DNA of 64,000 nt from Hanstruepera neustonica (lineage in GTDB: Bacteria > Bacteroidota > Bacteroidia > Flavobacteriales > Flavobacteriaceae): the NCBI RefSeq assembly GCF_002895005.1, contig NZ_POWF01000001.1, forward strand, positions 310,001 through 374,000, read 5' to 3'. The notes under the pieces are model-generated. The model searched no databases. It was given only the letters and a program-made list of their open reading frames with translations, and was not told the DNA's origin. Below, piece after piece: positions 26,067 through 36,800 of the stretch. A program made the position numbers and the translations under genes. Numbering within the stretch: the first letter of the stretch is position 1; every line of letters begins with the position of its first letter.

Positions 26067-28145
26067 TTACAATTTAATGAGCTTCCTTGTAATTAATTGT
26101 CCATTTGATTCAATGCGCAATAAATAAATACCACTTTGAAGGCTTGAAACATCAATCGTATTATTTTCTATTCGTCCATTTAAAATACGTTTGCCGTTCA
26201 AATCGAATATAGTTGCTATTTTTGGTGACAAATCCTGATTTGTTTTAAAATATAAGTTGTCTCTAACAGGATTTGGATAGATGACAAGATTTGAAAGGGT
26301 TAAATCTTCGACACTTAAAGAATGATCTCCCTCCACAATTGTTAATGATTGATTTATAGCTGGATTGTCAATTTGATCTATAAAACCAGAAGGCCATCTA
26401 ACTATAATTTTAATAATAGAAGTTTCCGAACCCAATCCAACATGGGTGTTTAAACTACTCATAAAGGCAAAGCCTGAACCACTTTTTACATCTCTAATTT
26501 GCATTCCGGAGCTTGTGTAAACTTCCACTCGGGCTCCAATACCATTGATGTTACTAGTCGTTCCTACAGTATGAATTTTGATCCAATTATGGCTAGTTCC
26601 ACCATTAAAATGAACGGTGCCAACGCCATTAGATTGAGTTACGACATCGATAAATCCATCATCATTTAAGTCGCCAAACGAACCATTAACATATGGAAAT
26701 GGGTTCTCTATCGTGTAAAAAGTCAAATCGCCATTTCCAAACAAAATATTACCGTTTGAGGCAATATCTAAATTCCCATCGTTATCAAAATCATAAGCTA
26801 AATTTTCGTGTCCAGTTGTAGATAGGTCAGTTACATTCGAACTAACAGTTACATCAGTGAAAACCCCTGTAGTATTGACATCATTTCTCATGAATTTATG
26901 AGTTCCAGTACTGGCTCCAACAAAAACATCCATATCACCATCATTGTCAAAATCACCCCAAGCAGAAGACCATGTTTGCATAGGATCATCAAGTCCTAAA
27001 GATGCAGCAACTTCTGTATAGCTTCCGTCTCCGTTATTTCGTAACATTTGATTTTTTCTACGTTCGGTTTCCCCACCACATTTTGCAATAAACATATCCA
27101 AATCGCCGTCATTGTCATAATCAATCCAAATAGAACCATAATTTCCACCTGAAGCATAATCGCCCAATCCACCTTGATTGAATGTTAAATTTCCGGCACC
27201 ATCATTTATATAGTATACGTTTGGAGCAACATCATGACAGACAAAAGCATCTAAATGACCATCATTATTGATATCCGCAAAGTTAGAACGTTGAGAAAAC
27301 ACATATTCAGAGCCAGAAGATTCGATAAAGCTTGTGACGTCGTCAAATGGATTACCGTTATTGAGGTTCCCGACATTAACTTCAGCTTTCATAAATGTCA
27401 CACCGCTCCCATTTCCATACAGTAAATCGGTATAGCCATTTCTATCATAATCCCCAGCACCAATACTCCATGAAGGTGCAAAATCAGCGTCAGGAGTATC
27501 AATATCGACACTTGTAAAACCACCACCGCTATTTTGGAATTGCACATTAATAGATGATGTTGAATAAGACCCTACTGTTACGATATCGTCCAAAAAGTCT
27601 CCATTCATATCTACAACCGCCCAATTAATTTGATTAATACCTAAAGAAGTAAAATTTTGAGTTGAAAACGTAATAGGAGATGGTTGTGGAGGAGCAATAT
27701 TATTAATTGACAGGCAAAAAGCCACATCGGATAACGCAGTTCCTTCAAAATCATAAATTTGAATAATTAAATCATCACCTAAATTCCAACCACTTAATGT
27801 TTCATTTGAAAAAGTAGTAGCGCAATCATAAGCAACTGTTCCATCAGTATTCCAAATAACTATTCCTGGGTTTCCAGGAGCTTGTGAAGAAAATGACAAT
27901 CCTAAAGAAGTAGCAGTCCAAGAAAAAAACTGGTCTAATCCAGAAGCACTACAATTACCTTGTAAATTGCTGTCAGTTGTTCCATCTGTAGAAAAAGGCA
28001 GGTTAAATGTAGGAGTCGCACAACCTGTTCCTTCTGGCGATGGTGTAATAGGTATGGCTCCTGCCAATGTATCGTTTCCTGGTTGAGCATGCATTTGGAA
28101 TGTAGCCAAACAGATAATTATCGAAAAAAGTAGTTTTGTTTTCAT
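26067..28145 (-). CDS. FG-GAP/VCBS-repeat protein with ASPIC/UnbV domain and T9SS type A signal (copy 2)
   Basis: 692 aa from the ATG at 28145 (M-K-T-K-L-L-F-S-I-I-I-C-L-A-T-F-Q). A GTG extension would overlap the preceding gene and is not preferred. The N-terminal ~150 residues differ from copy 1 (N-D-T-L-A-G-A-I-P-I-T-P-S). From ~180 on the FG-GAP repeats, ASPIC domain and sorting domain are collinear with copy 1, including the shared S-G-S-E-Y-V-F-S-Q-R-S-N-F-A-D. It starts 16 nt after the cytochrome lipoprotein gene and is probably co-transcribed with it. Role inferred: surface propeller that may present or bind a partner of the cytochrome. Confidence 0.85.
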   Translation of the reverse strand: MKTKLLFSIIICLATFQMHAQPGNDTLAGAIPITPSPEGTGCATPTFNLPFSTDGTTDSNLQGNCSASGLDQFFSWTATSLGLSFSSQAPGNPGIVIWNTDGTVAYDCATTFSNETLSGWNLGDDLIIQIYDFEGTALSDVAFCLSINNIAPPQPSPITFSTQNFTSLGINQINWAVVDMNGDFLDDIVTVGSYSTSSINVQFQNSGGGFTSVDIDTPDADFAPSWSIGAGDYDRNGYTDLLYGNGSGVTFMKAEVNVGNLNNGNPFDDVTSFIESSGSEYVFSQRSNFADINNDGHLDAFVCHDVAPNVYYINDGAGNLTFNQGGLGDYASGGNYGSIWIDYDNDGDLDMFIAKCGGETERRKNQMLRNNGDGSYTEVAASLGLDDPMQTWSSAWGDFDNDGDMDVFVGASTGTHKFMRNDVNTTGVFTDVTVSSNVTDLSTTGHENLAYDFDNDGNLDIASNGNILFGNGDLTFYTIENPFPYVNGSFGDLNDDGFIDVVTQSNGVGTVHFNGGTSHNWIKIHTVGTTSNINGIGARVEVYTSSGMQIRDVKSGSGFAFMSSLNTHVGLGSETSIIKIIVRWPSGFIDQIDNPAINQSLTIVEGDHSLSVEDLTLSNLVIYPNPVRDNLYFKTNQDLSPKIATIFDLNGKRILNGRIENNTIDVSSLQSGIYLLRIESNGQLITRKLIKL

Positions 28146-28161
28146 AGTATTATTTAGAATA

Positions 28162-29532
28162 TTATTCACATCTATCAGGAAGAGAATTCATCCACTCACG
28201 GATTAATTCAACGCCTTCAACATGTTGTAAGGTTCTACCCAAAAGGGGCATTCTATATTGTTCTTCGATGGAGCTTATTCTGAACATAACAACAGAAGCA
28301 TCAGCATCTCCAGGATTCATAATGAATGGATATTCAGCACCAATGTTAGTATCTGGCTCTACACAAACACCCATATTGGTCAAATCATCATTTGTGTTGA
28401 AACCAAATCGCATGGGTCTGTATTCACAATAACTTTGTTCAGCATGACAATGAGCACAGTTAATATCAATGTAGGAACGAACCCTTAAATCCAGTGGTTC
28501 ACTGGTATCATCCCAAGCTACAGTAGTTTCAATATCATCTGGATAAGTGTCTTCTAAATACCCGAAGTCCACCCACTTTTGCAATTGGTTCATAGAACCA
28601 TTTTCATACGGATAATCCTTGTTAAGATTTTGAGGTTTTGGCCCAATGGGTTGTGGCTCACCAAATTTATTATGGCAAGTAAAGCACTCTGCTCGAGATG
28701 GAATTCTATAATTAACACTTTTTGTTTCAGAATTTTCAATCCAATCAAAACTCACAAAACTACCATCATTAGTAAAAAAGGCTTCGGTTTGCGTATCGTT
28801 CCAAACATATTTTGCAAATTCCCAACCTTCAGGTGTAACGTACATTAATCGTGTTTCAATAATTTTTGTGTTACCAGAAGGCAAGACATTATCATAATAG
28901 AAATTCTTTATTAAAAATGTACCAACAGGGAAATTTAATGGCGTATAATCATTTTCATAAACCGCGCGAGAACCATTTGGCATCCAAACAAATCGTTTTT
29001 TATGAGCATAGTCAGTAAACAAAGGCGAATTAATATCATAAGGAATAACACCAAAAACTGGATTTAAGTCTTTTAAATCACCTTCAAAGAAATTATACTC
29101 CGAAAGGGTATCAAAAGGAAAATTATCAGGGTCATAATTTACTGGCGTTACTAGTCTGACATTTACAGTCACAGTAGAACTTGCACAATTTTGGGAGTTG
29201 TTACAAATGGTATATTGAAAGGTGTCGTTTCCAGAAAAAATACCATTAGGTGTGTAGCGTATGGTATCATCGCTTGGGTTATTAGGTGTTCCATTGGTTA
29301 AAACTTCAAACGTAGCGTTTGAGGTCGTCGAAACGGAAAGTGTTCCTTGGCTAGGCACATTTAAGTCATTAGCAAGAACATCAATTTCTACGGATGTATT
29401 TTGAAAAACTTCACTTGAATCAGGATTAGCAGTAATGACTAAAGGGGAATAATTAGCGTCATCATCACTACAAGAAAAAAAAACCAAAATCAAGCCTAGT
29501 AAGCGTAAGGATGTCAAGTAATTTTTCATCAT
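28162..29532 (-). CDS. Di-heme cytochrome c lipoprotein (SO2930/HNE_0200-like) with Ig/cadherin-like N-terminal domain
   Basis: 456 aa. The lipoprotein signal ends L-I-L-V-F-F-S-C-S-D-D-D; the acidic residues after the Cys resemble the Bacteroidota surface-export signal. Residues ~32-128 are a cadherin/Ig-like domain (V-L-A-N-D-L, Y-T-P-N-G-I-F-S-G-N-D-T-F). The C-terminal part has the conserved P-F-D-T-L-S-E-Y-N-F-F and Y-D-I-N-S-P-L-F-T-D-Y-A signature, and two heme motifs, C-F-T-C-H (~282-286) and C-A-H-C-H (~359-363). It could pass electrons at the outer surface. It is the first gene of a run with the two FG-GAP proteins. Family function is not established. Confidence 0.82.
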   Translation of the reverse strand: MMKNYLTSLRLLGLILVFFSCSDDDANYSPLVITANPDSSEVFQNTSVEIDVLANDLNVPSQGTLSVSTTSNATFEVLTNGTPNNPSDDTIRYTPNGIFSGNDTFQYTICNNSQNCASSTVTVNVRLVTPVNYDPDNFPFDTLSEYNFFEGDLKDLNPVFGVIPYDINSPLFTDYAHKKRFVWMPNGSRAVYENDYTPLNFPVGTFLIKNFYYDNVLPSGNTKIIETRLMYVTPEGWEFAKYVWNDTQTEAFFTNDGSFVSFDWIENSETKSVNYRIPSRAECFTCHNKFGEPQPIGPKPQNLNKDYPYENGSMNQLQKWVDFGYLEDTYPDDIETTVAWDDTSEPLDLRVRSYIDINCAHCHAEQSYCEYRPMRFGFNTNDDLTNMGVCVEPDTNIGAEYPFIMNPGDADASVVMFRISSIEEQYRMPLLGRTLQHVEGVELIREWMNSLPDRCE

Positions 29533-29698
29533 TTGTGGTAAAAATTTGGATAGTAAATATAATTACAAAGCTGAAACCTAGATAATTAATTAGTTATAAT
29601 ACACTTTTTTTTAGATAACAAGACTAAAAAAACCCTGACAATCAGCACTAATTAAACAATTAAGAAAACAAAAACCCTACTCAAAATCTTAAAAAAAA

Positions 29699-30688
29699 TT
29701 AAACTAAACTATTCTTTATTAAGTATTCAGCAATTTGAACGGTATTTGTTGCAGCTCCCTTTCTCAAATTATCACTCACAATCCACATATTTAAAGAGTT
29801 AGGCTGTGAGCCATCTCTTCTGATTCTGCCAACAAAAACATCATCTTTTCCATGAGCATAAATGGGCATGGGATAGATGTTTACATCGGGATTGTCTTGA
29901 AGCACCACACCAGAAGTATTGTTTAATAACTGTCGCACCTCATTAATGTCAAAATCATTTTCAAACTCAACATTAACAGACTCACTATGTCCTCCAGCAG
30001 TAGGTATTCTTACCGCAGTAGCAGTTACTGCTATAGACCTATCATCCAGTATTTTTTGAGTTTCACGAACCAATTTCATCTCTTCTTTGGTGTACCCATT
30101 TTCTTCAAAAACATCACAATGAGGTAAGGCATTTTGATGAATAGGATACGGATAAGCCATTTCACCTTTAACACCAGCCAATTCATTTTCTAGTTGTTTA
30201 ACAGCTTTTACGCCAGTTCCAGAAATAGATTGATAGGTTGAAACAACAATTCGTTTGATGGTGTATTTTTTATGTAATGGTGCTAGCACCATAACCATTT
30301 GAATGGTAGAACAGTTAGGGTTTGCAATTATTTTGTCGCTTTTGGTTAAAGCTTGGGCATTAATTTCGGGAACTACTAATTTTTTATCTAAATCCATGCG
30401 CCATGCAGATGAATTATCGATAACCGTGGTGCCTACTTCGGCAAATTTAGGAGCCCATTCTAAAGATGTGCTTCCTCCGGCAGAAAATAATGCAATTTCA
30501 GGCTTTAGAGACACGGCAGTTTCCAAATTAACCACGTGATAGGTTTTACCTTTAAAATCAATAGGTTTTCCTACTGATTTTTCAGATGCAACTGGAATTA
30601 ATTCTGTAACTGGGAAATCACGTTCTTCAAGAACCTTTAACATAACCTCGCCGACCATTCCTGTCGCGCCTACAACTGCTATTTTCAT
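29699..30688 (-). CDS. asd: Aspartate-semialdehyde dehydrogenase
   Basis: 329 aa. The NADP motif is V-G-A-T-G-M-V-G (residues 6-13), the catalytic Cys126 sits in N-P-N-C-S-T-I-Q, and the acid/base His234 in T-A-G-G-H-S-E. It reduces aspartyl-4-phosphate to aspartate semialdehyde for lysine/diaminopimelate, threonine and methionine synthesis. A perfect -7 box is 15 nt upstream and a terminator separates it from mscL. Confidence 0.96.
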   Translation of the reverse strand: MKIAVVGATGMVGEVMLKVLEERDFPVTELIPVASEKSVGKPIDFKGKTYHVVNLETAVSLKPEIALFSAGGSTSLEWAPKFAEVGTTVIDNSSAWRMDLDKKLVVPEINAQALTKSDKIIANPNCSTIQMVMVLAPLHKKYTIKRIVVSTYQSISGTGVKAVKQLENELAGVKGEMAYPYPIHQNALPHCDVFEENGYTKEEMKLVRETQKILDDRSIAVTATAVRIPTAGGHSESVNVEFENDFDINEVRQLLNNTSGVVLQDNPDVNIYPMPIYAHGKDDVFVGRIRRDGSQPNSLNMWIVSDNLRKGAATNTVQIAEYLIKNSLV

Positions 30689-30703
30689 AAACCTAATTTG
30701 TTA

Positions 30704-30711
30704 CAAAAATA
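30704..30711 (-). promoter_or_regulatory. -7 box for asd
   Basis: TATTTTTG on the minus strand, a perfect TAnnTTTG, 15 nt before the asd ATG. No well-spaced -33 element is seen. Confidence 0.45.
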
Positions 30712-30742
30712 ATTAATTCTTGATGTTTTGGATTTAAAATAA

Positions 30743-30775
30743 CACAAAAAAACCACTTCATAATTGAAGTGGTTT
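30743..30775 (-). terminator. Intrinsic terminator after mscL
   Basis: AAACCACTTCA, loop, TGAAGTGGTTT with a seven-T tail on the minus strand, 26 nt after the mscL stop. Confidence 0.88.
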
Positions 30776-30801
30776 AAAGGTTAGAATATATAGTGTAGCG
30801 A

Positions 30802-31203
30802 CTATTTTTTTAATAAATCTCTAATTTCTTGAAGCAATTCGTTATCCGAAGGCCCAGCTGGTGCTTCTGGAGCAGGCTCTTCTTTCTTCTTCATACGGTT
30901 TATTCCTTTAATGAGCATAAACATAACGAAGGCTACAATAATAAAGTCAATGACATTAGTCAAAAAATCACCATACAAAACAGCTACTTCACCAACAACC
31001 TCTCCAGCCTCATTAGCTGTTCCTTCGGTGATAACATATTTTAAATCTTTAAAATCAGTATTAAAGATTAACCCAACAAGGGGCGATACAATACCTCCTG
31101 TAAATGATGCAACAACCTTGTTAAAAGCAGCACCCATTACAAAGGCAACAGCGATGTCAACTAAATTGCCTTTCATGGCAAATTCCTTGAATTCTTTAAG
31201 CAT
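30802..31203 (-). CDS. mscL: Large-conductance mechanosensitive channel
   Basis: 133 aa. The N-terminal helix M-L-K-E-F-K-E-F-A-M-K-G-N-L-V-D-I-A-V and the pore-lining segment A-F-V-M-G-A-A-F-N-K-V-V are diagnostic. TM2 (F-I-I-V-A-F-V-M-F-M-L) and a charged cytoplasmic helix follow. It opens under membrane tension to release solutes after hypo-osmotic shock. It lies 74 nt downstream of alr and may be read from the same transcript. Confidence 0.96.
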   Translation of the reverse strand: MLKEFKEFAMKGNLVDIAVAFVMGAAFNKVVASFTGGIVSPLVGLIFNTDFKDLKYVITEGTANEAGEVVGEVAVLYGDFLTNVIDFIIVAFVMFMLIKGINRMKKKEEPAPEAPAGPSDNELLQEIRDLLKK

Positions 31204-31277
31204 AATGTTAGTTTTTAGTTAATGTTACAAAAACTAATTTAGCAAAAAGATTCCTACAAACAATCATTCACAAGTAT

Positions 31278-32384
31278 TTATTTTAAATAAACACGTTTGA
31301 CGCGTTGCGAGATTCCAGTGATTATTTCATAAGAAATACTTTGGGTAGTTTGGGAAAATGAAACTGCCGAAGGCGATTTTCCAAACAAAACGACCTCATC
31401 ACCTTCTTGGCAGGGAATATCCGTTATATCTACCATGAGCATATCCATACAAACATTACCTATAATTGGAGCCTTGTGGTCACGAACAGTCACAAACCCT
31501 TTTTGGTTACCATATTGTCTCCCAATACCATCCGCATGACCTATTGGTATGGTGGCCGATCTCATAGGTTTTGAAGCTCTGAAGGCTCTATTGTATCCAA
31601 CACTTTCACCAGCATCTAGTTGATGAATTTGGGATATGATAGATTTTAAAGTCGCAATTGGCTTTAATTGGGTGTCAATTTTATCAGAATTTCCAAAACC
31701 ATAGAGTCCGATTCCGGTTCTTACCATATCAAAATGAGCATGGGGATAATTCATGATTCCTGAAGTATTGCATAGATGATAGATGGGCTTATAGTCCAAG
31801 TAAGGCTCAATATTTGAAATAATTTCCTTGAAAGCTTTTATTTGGTTTTCTGAAAACGCCTTTTCATCTATATCCTCACTAGCTGCTAAATGCGAAAAAA
31901 CGGATTTCACCTTTAAGCTATCAGAATTATTAATTTTAGTCATCACAGATTCGACATCTGGAGATTTAAAACCTAAACGGTTTAATCCGGTGTTGAATTT
32001 CAGATGTATGGGATAATCCTGTAGTTTTTCCTTTGTAACTAATTCTAAAAAAGTATCCAAAACAAAAAAACTATAAATACTGGGCTCAAGGCAATAATCT
32101 ATGAGTGTTTTAAAATTCACAGATTGTGGATGAAGCACAAGAATGGGCAATTTTATCCCAGCTTCTCTCAAAGCAACACCTTCTTTTACGTAAGCTACTG
32201 CCAGATAATCTACAGCCAGATTCTCAAGGCATTTAGCAACCTCAATAGAATCACTACCGTAGGCAAAGGCTTTAACAACTGCTAAAATTTTAGTGTCCGG
32301 TAAAAGTTTGGATTTAATGAAATGGAAATTGTGTTTTAAAGCTTTTAGGTCAATCTCTAAAACCGTTTCATGCACTTTTGCCAT
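31278..32384 (-). CDS. alr: Alanine racemase
   Basis: 368 aa from the ATG at 32384 ([12 protein letters not shown]). ATGs at 32417 and 32414 are also in frame and would add 10-11 residues. The PLP lysine is K38 in [10 protein letters not shown], a flavobacterial variant of K-A-N-A-Y-G-H. The catalytic Tyr is in S-V-G-Y-N-R-A-F and the C-terminal domain has [12 protein letters not shown]. It interconverts L- and D-alanine for peptidoglycan. The start lies inside the 3' end of tdk (17-nt overlap), so translation is coupled. Confidence 0.95.
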   Translation of the reverse strand: MAKVHETVLEIDLKALKHNFHFIKSKLLPDTKILAVVKAFAYGSDSIEVAKCLENLAVDYLAVAYVKEGVALREAGIKLPILVLHPQSVNFKTLIDYCLEPSIYSFFVLDTFLELVTKEKLQDYPIHLKFNTGLNRLGFKSPDVESVMTKINNSDSLKVKSVFSHLAASEDIDEKAFSENQIKAFKEIISNIEPYLDYKPIYHLCNTSGIMNYPHAHFDMVRTGIGLYGFGNSDKIDTQLKPIATLKSIISQIHQLDAGESVGYNRAFRASKPMRSATIPIGHADGIGRQYGNQKGFVTVRDHKAPIIGNVCMDMLMVDITDIPCQEGDEVVLFGKSPSAVSFSQTTQSISYEIITGISQRVKRVYLK

Positions 32385-33018
32385 TCTTGTTGTTGGTTTG
32401 AATTTCTTCTGCATCATTAACCTTCATGTTGCGTACTTTATCACGAAGCATGGACTTATAAAATGCTGCTCGACTTAAGGGTTCATATTCGTCAACCTCG
32501 CCAAGCAATACTAAATCATCGCTTTTAGCTTTTCGGTAGCTATATTGTGCTAAATTTCCTGTTTTGGTACAAATAGCGTGGACTTTGGTCACATATTCAG
32601 CAGTAGCCATTAAATTGGGCATAGGCCCAAAAGGATTGCCTTTAAAATCCATGTCCAAACCAGCAACAATGACTCTGACCCCTTTATTAGCCAAATCATT
32701 ACAAACACGTACAATTTCATCGTCAAAAAACTGGGCCTCATCAATCCCTACGACGTCACAACCATCAGCCAGAATTGGAATATTGGCAGCTGCAGGAACA
32801 GGCGTTGACCGAATTTCATTTTCATCGTGCGAAACCACTTTGTCCTCATCATATCGCACATCAATGGAAGGTTTAAAAATCTCCACTTTCTGTCTAGCAA
32901 ATTGGGCGCGTTTTAGCCTGCGAATCAATTCTTCTGTCTTTCCAGAGAACATAGATCCACAAATGACCTCAATCCAACCAAATTGTTCTTTATGATTTAC
33001 GGTATTTTCGAGAAACAT
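32368..33018 (-). CDS. tdk: Thymidine kinase (type II)
   Basis: 216 aa. The P-loop is [12 protein letters not shown] (residues ~20-31), Walker B is [10 protein letters not shown] and the lasso region follows. It phosphorylates thymidine for salvage. The four zinc-binding cysteines of most type II enzymes are not kept: where C-x-x-C is expected the sequence reads I-C-T-K-T-G, and the second pair is replaced by E-P-L-S-R-A-A-F. This looks like a lineage trait. tdk heads a tdk-alr(-mscL) run. Confidence 0.94.
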   Translation of the reverse strand: MFLENTVNHKEQFGWIEVICGSMFSGKTEELIRRLKRAQFARQKVEIFKPSIDVRYDEDKVVSHDENEIRSTPVPAAANIPILADGCDVVGIDEAQFFDDEIVRVCNDLANKGVRVIVAGLDMDFKGNPFGPMPNLMATAEYVTKVHAICTKTGNLAQYSYRKAKSDDLVLLGEVDEYEPLSRAAFYKSMLRDKVRNMKVNDAEEIQTNNKNGKSA

Positions 33019-33039
33019 TTTGTAATTTTAACACTAAAA

Positions 33040-33047
33040 CAAACTTA
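33040..33047 (-). promoter_or_regulatory. -7 box for tdk
   Basis: TAAGTTTG on the minus strand, a perfect TAnnTTTG, 21 nt before the ATG. Confidence 0.45.
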
Positions 33048-33122
33048 TTGTTCGTTTTGTATAAAGGTGGCGTAAATTTATTAAAAATCAAAAGCATTAA
33101 TCTGTTTTAAATATAAAAAATT

Positions 33123-33857
33123 ATGAAGAAGAAGCTCGAAGCCGAGTTAATGAGTATAGCACATAGAATACTTAAACTAAAAGGCCAAGATGATATAGAT
33201 AAAATGCATCAAGAAGTAGCAGCGCTTTATGAAAAGCTCACCGTTTTGAAGTTTGCTAAAGAAAACCTTGAAGATGAGTTACCGACGATTGGTAATGACT
33301 CGTCATTTTTTGAGATGTTGGATGTTGCTTTTAACAATAAGGTTAGTGACAATATCGAGTTTGAAGACAAAATTTATGTCAACCTAGATGATTCCGAACA
33401 TGAGGAAATTATGGAGCCAGCCATTGAAAAAATTAAGGATATGGTAGCCCAAATGCCTCAAGAAGCACAGGTGGTTGATGCCATTTTTGAAAAAGCTGGA
33501 ACCAAAACACAGATACATAAGAATAATTTAGATGATCTTACGGCTGATTTTTTTGAAGAACCTGTATTTGAACCTGTTGATAAAGCTAAACAAGAAGGAA
33601 AAAAGTCCCTTAACGACAAATTAAAGAAAGGTCTAAACATAGGTTTAAATGATAAGATTGCTTTTATAAAGCATCTTTTTGAAGGAAAATCAGAAGATTA
33701 TGATCGTGTACTTTCACAAATTAATACCATTAACTCCTTTGAAGATGTCAAAGCCTTTATCCAAAATATGGTAAAACCTGATTATGGCAATTGGAAGGGG
33801 AAAGAGGATTATGAAATCCGTTTTATGGAAATCATAGAAAGTAAATACGACGCGTAA
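33123..33857 (+). CDS. Conserved cytosolic protein of unknown function
   Basis: 244 aa, no signal peptide or membrane segment. Residues 1-60 are helical and charged (E-L-M-S-I-A-H-R-I-L-K-L-K, then V-A-A-L-Y-E-K-L-T-V-L) and could form a coiled coil. A long acidic linker follows (~85-160). The C-terminal part has I-G-L-N-D-K-I-A-F-I-K-H-L-F-E-G and V-K-P-D-Y-G-N-W, which I believe recur in flavobacterial proteins next to tdk. No catalytic motif is visible. It converges on the DUF11 protein gene with a 4-nt gap and is divergent from tdk. Confidence 0.75.
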   Translation: MKKKLEAELMSIAHRILKLKGQDDIDKMHQEVAALYEKLTVLKFAKENLEDELPTIGNDSSFFEMLDVAFNNKVSDNIEFEDKIYVNLDDSEHEEIMEPAIEKIKDMVAQMPQEAQVVDAIFEKAGTKTQIHKNNLDDLTADFFEEPVFEPVDKAKQEGKKSLNDKLKKGLNIGLNDKIAFIKHLFEGKSEDYDRVLSQINTINSFEDVKAFIQNMVKPDYGNWKGKEDYEIRFMEIIESKYDA

Positions 33858-33861
33858 TTAT

Positions 33862-36800
33862 CTAGTAATTTAAGTACACCCAACCCACAATTGGTTTTTC
33901 ATTTCCAACTTCAAGAATATAGTAATAGGTTCCCACAGGAAGGGCTTTACCTGAATTGTGTAGCAATCCTTGATTAGGTTTGCCATCCCATAAATTATCG
34001 TAGTTTTCCTGTTGAAAAACCAATACACCATAACGATTAAAAACTTTTAGACGGTTGGTTTCGTAGTCATCCAAACAAGGTATTTCAAAATAATCGTTAA
34101 TGCCATCGTTATTAGGCGTGAAAACTTCAGGGACTTCCAAGCAATCAACAGGTGCATTTGGACTCTGAATAACTTCCAACTGGGCCAAAACTTCAGAAGT
34201 GTCAATATTATTCTGATTCGTAAAATTGGTGTGGTTGTTTATGTATATTCCAGGAATAGCAGAAGTAACCGTTACCGAAAATGTGCAGTCAGAAGCACTT
34301 TGCGGAATATTTAAATTAGTAATACCTACAAAGTTATCACCAATATCGCCAACGAAAGTTCCTGTACTACCATTGCTATTAACCCAAACAGGTTGCGATG
34401 TCAATACGAGTCCGTTGGGTAAATTATCGGTAAAGGAAATATTGCTTTCGGTCTCTCCGGAATCTACACTATATACGGTGAAGGTTAAAGTACTTTCTTC
34501 ATGTGTGTAAATGACATCTGGGTCAAACCATTTTTCCAATGTTGGCGCCAATACCTGTACACTACTGATTGAAATATTGGTTTCTGGCGTGAGTTCTTCG
34601 TTGTTTATTGGGCTCGGAATAGCTTCCGCAGTATTAACAAAGGCACCACCAATATTAGGCGCTTCAACAGGAATAAAAACCCTTACTGTTGAACCAATAT
34701 CCATTTGTGGAATGATTCCCGAAATAGTATTTCCAGAAACATTGAATGATGTAATACACGTTGCGTTACCGGAAGTCACTTGGCAGGTAGGTGTTCCGGT
34801 AATAGTAAATCTGTCGTCTAAAGTATCAATAAATTCGGCATCGATAATTTCATCACTTGTGTTGCTGTTAGTGATATCAATTATCCAATTAAATGGCTGA
34901 TTGACAAAAACCGTAGGGAATTCAGGAAATGTTTGAACTACTAAATCTACACAAGGCGCAAAATAAGTTGTAGCCAGTGAACCCACTTCCGTATTATCAG
35001 ATTGTGGACCAACAGCAACTAGCGATACTTTATTGGTTCCTTTTATTTCACCTAATAAACATTCAGGCATCCAATTGATTTCAACGTGAAAAGTTACAGA
35101 ACTCATACCAGGAAGTGCCCATTGATCTTCTTCCAAAATCTCCCAAAACACATCAGGATCACCATTTCCGTCAGATATACCATCTAGTGTAACGCCTATA
35201 TTCGCATGTTCAATATCAAAGCAAGAAGCACTTCCGGTTGTAGATACACAGGTTACGGACTCAAGTACCGCTTCGGGAATATTGGAAGTTGCATCAAGCT
35301 CATAGTAATCACTCAATACAATGTTGGTGTCAACAGCACTTTCATTCGAAACTACAATTTCATAAGTTATGGTAGTGTCCCAAGCCGTCGTATTGTTCGG
35401 AGAGCCTCCTTCAGGTAATTGAGGTGCTATTTGCGTTTTAGTAACTTGTAGCTCCACAACTTCGCATTGTGGCACATCCATGGGTAAATCGATATTGTCG
35501 AAATCGGTATTATTACTCTGGAAATTATCTTCAATATTAGACGATTCAATACTAACGTTGCTTCTTGCAATGCCATTAATATTGCCAATGACACATTCAG
35601 GTTCTATAAAATGGATGGTGGTCCTAACAGTCAAAATTTCACCAACAGGCATATTAAAAACATTACAAACCCAATATTGCCCAGCGTTGGCGAAAGTCGT
35701 CGTGTTACAAGGTATTGTTGATTCACTTTCAATGCACTCTATGGATGTAATCTGCCAAAGCACATTGTTAGAGGTGTTTCTAAAACTGGCTATTACATCA
35801 GCATCCAAAGGGCCATTGTTACAAATGGTTGTTTCATAGACTATCGATTCGCCCCAATTGACCAAATCACCAACGGTAGGAGAAATTTGAATGGTTTCAA
35901 TACACACATCGGTTTCTTGACAGAGCTCTGCTTCAATCAAAATGCTTTCAACATCATTGGATTCGTTGGATGATTCGTTGGCATGATCCAATGCTATTTC
36001 AATATGACTAGTAACTTCCAATGTCGCAGGATCTAATATACATTCGGGTTCTAAAAACTCATAAACCATTTCAAATGTCAATGTACTATTAGGTTGAAAT
36101 TCATGATTTATAAGAAATTCATAAACCCTTGTTGGAGTGGCCGCAAAAATAGTTGTTGGAGTTGGGTTAACATTAAAATCATTATAGCAATTAGAACCAT
36201 TGGTTGCATTAATACAGCTCATAGAAACCAACTGAACAATAGGCAATCCATTTACTGCCAAGGAATTCAATTCCATAATCCCAGAAAAACCTACCAATGG
36301 ATAAACGATATCACTGTTGTTGGTAATGGTCACATGATAAGTAATGGTATCACCCCAGTTGCTAATTGGCGTTCCAGAAGCTGGCGCAATTTGCTCATGC
36401 GATACGGTAAAGTCAACTATGATATCAGTGATGTCTATGGAGATAATGGAAATATTATTTCCCTCATTGGTGTCAGTCACAGTATCGGGCGGTGTAATGG
36501 TCACTGTTGTAGCAATACCACCAACTTCAGGAGGTGCTCGCAATACTACTTTCACCTGGAGACTTGCAGCTGCTGGAAAATTGGCTATAGTTCCAGATAT
36601 TTGATTGCCTGCCACAGCAAAATCCGTTATTAGTGTGGTGCCACCTGTTGGGTTCTGGCTCGCATACGAAATGATTGTTGCGCCTGCATTAATAGTTTGA
36701 TTAAAAACGGCATTTTGAACGGCATTACCAGAATTGGTGATCGTTACCAGATATTGGAATTCTTCGTAAATATGCGCTTGTGAAATATCGCCACCAGATA

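Noticed and set aside
34226-36633. Several long plus-strand ORFs opposite the DUF11 protein
   Set aside because: Shadows of a low-complexity repetitive gene; no start signals and no protein-like composition.
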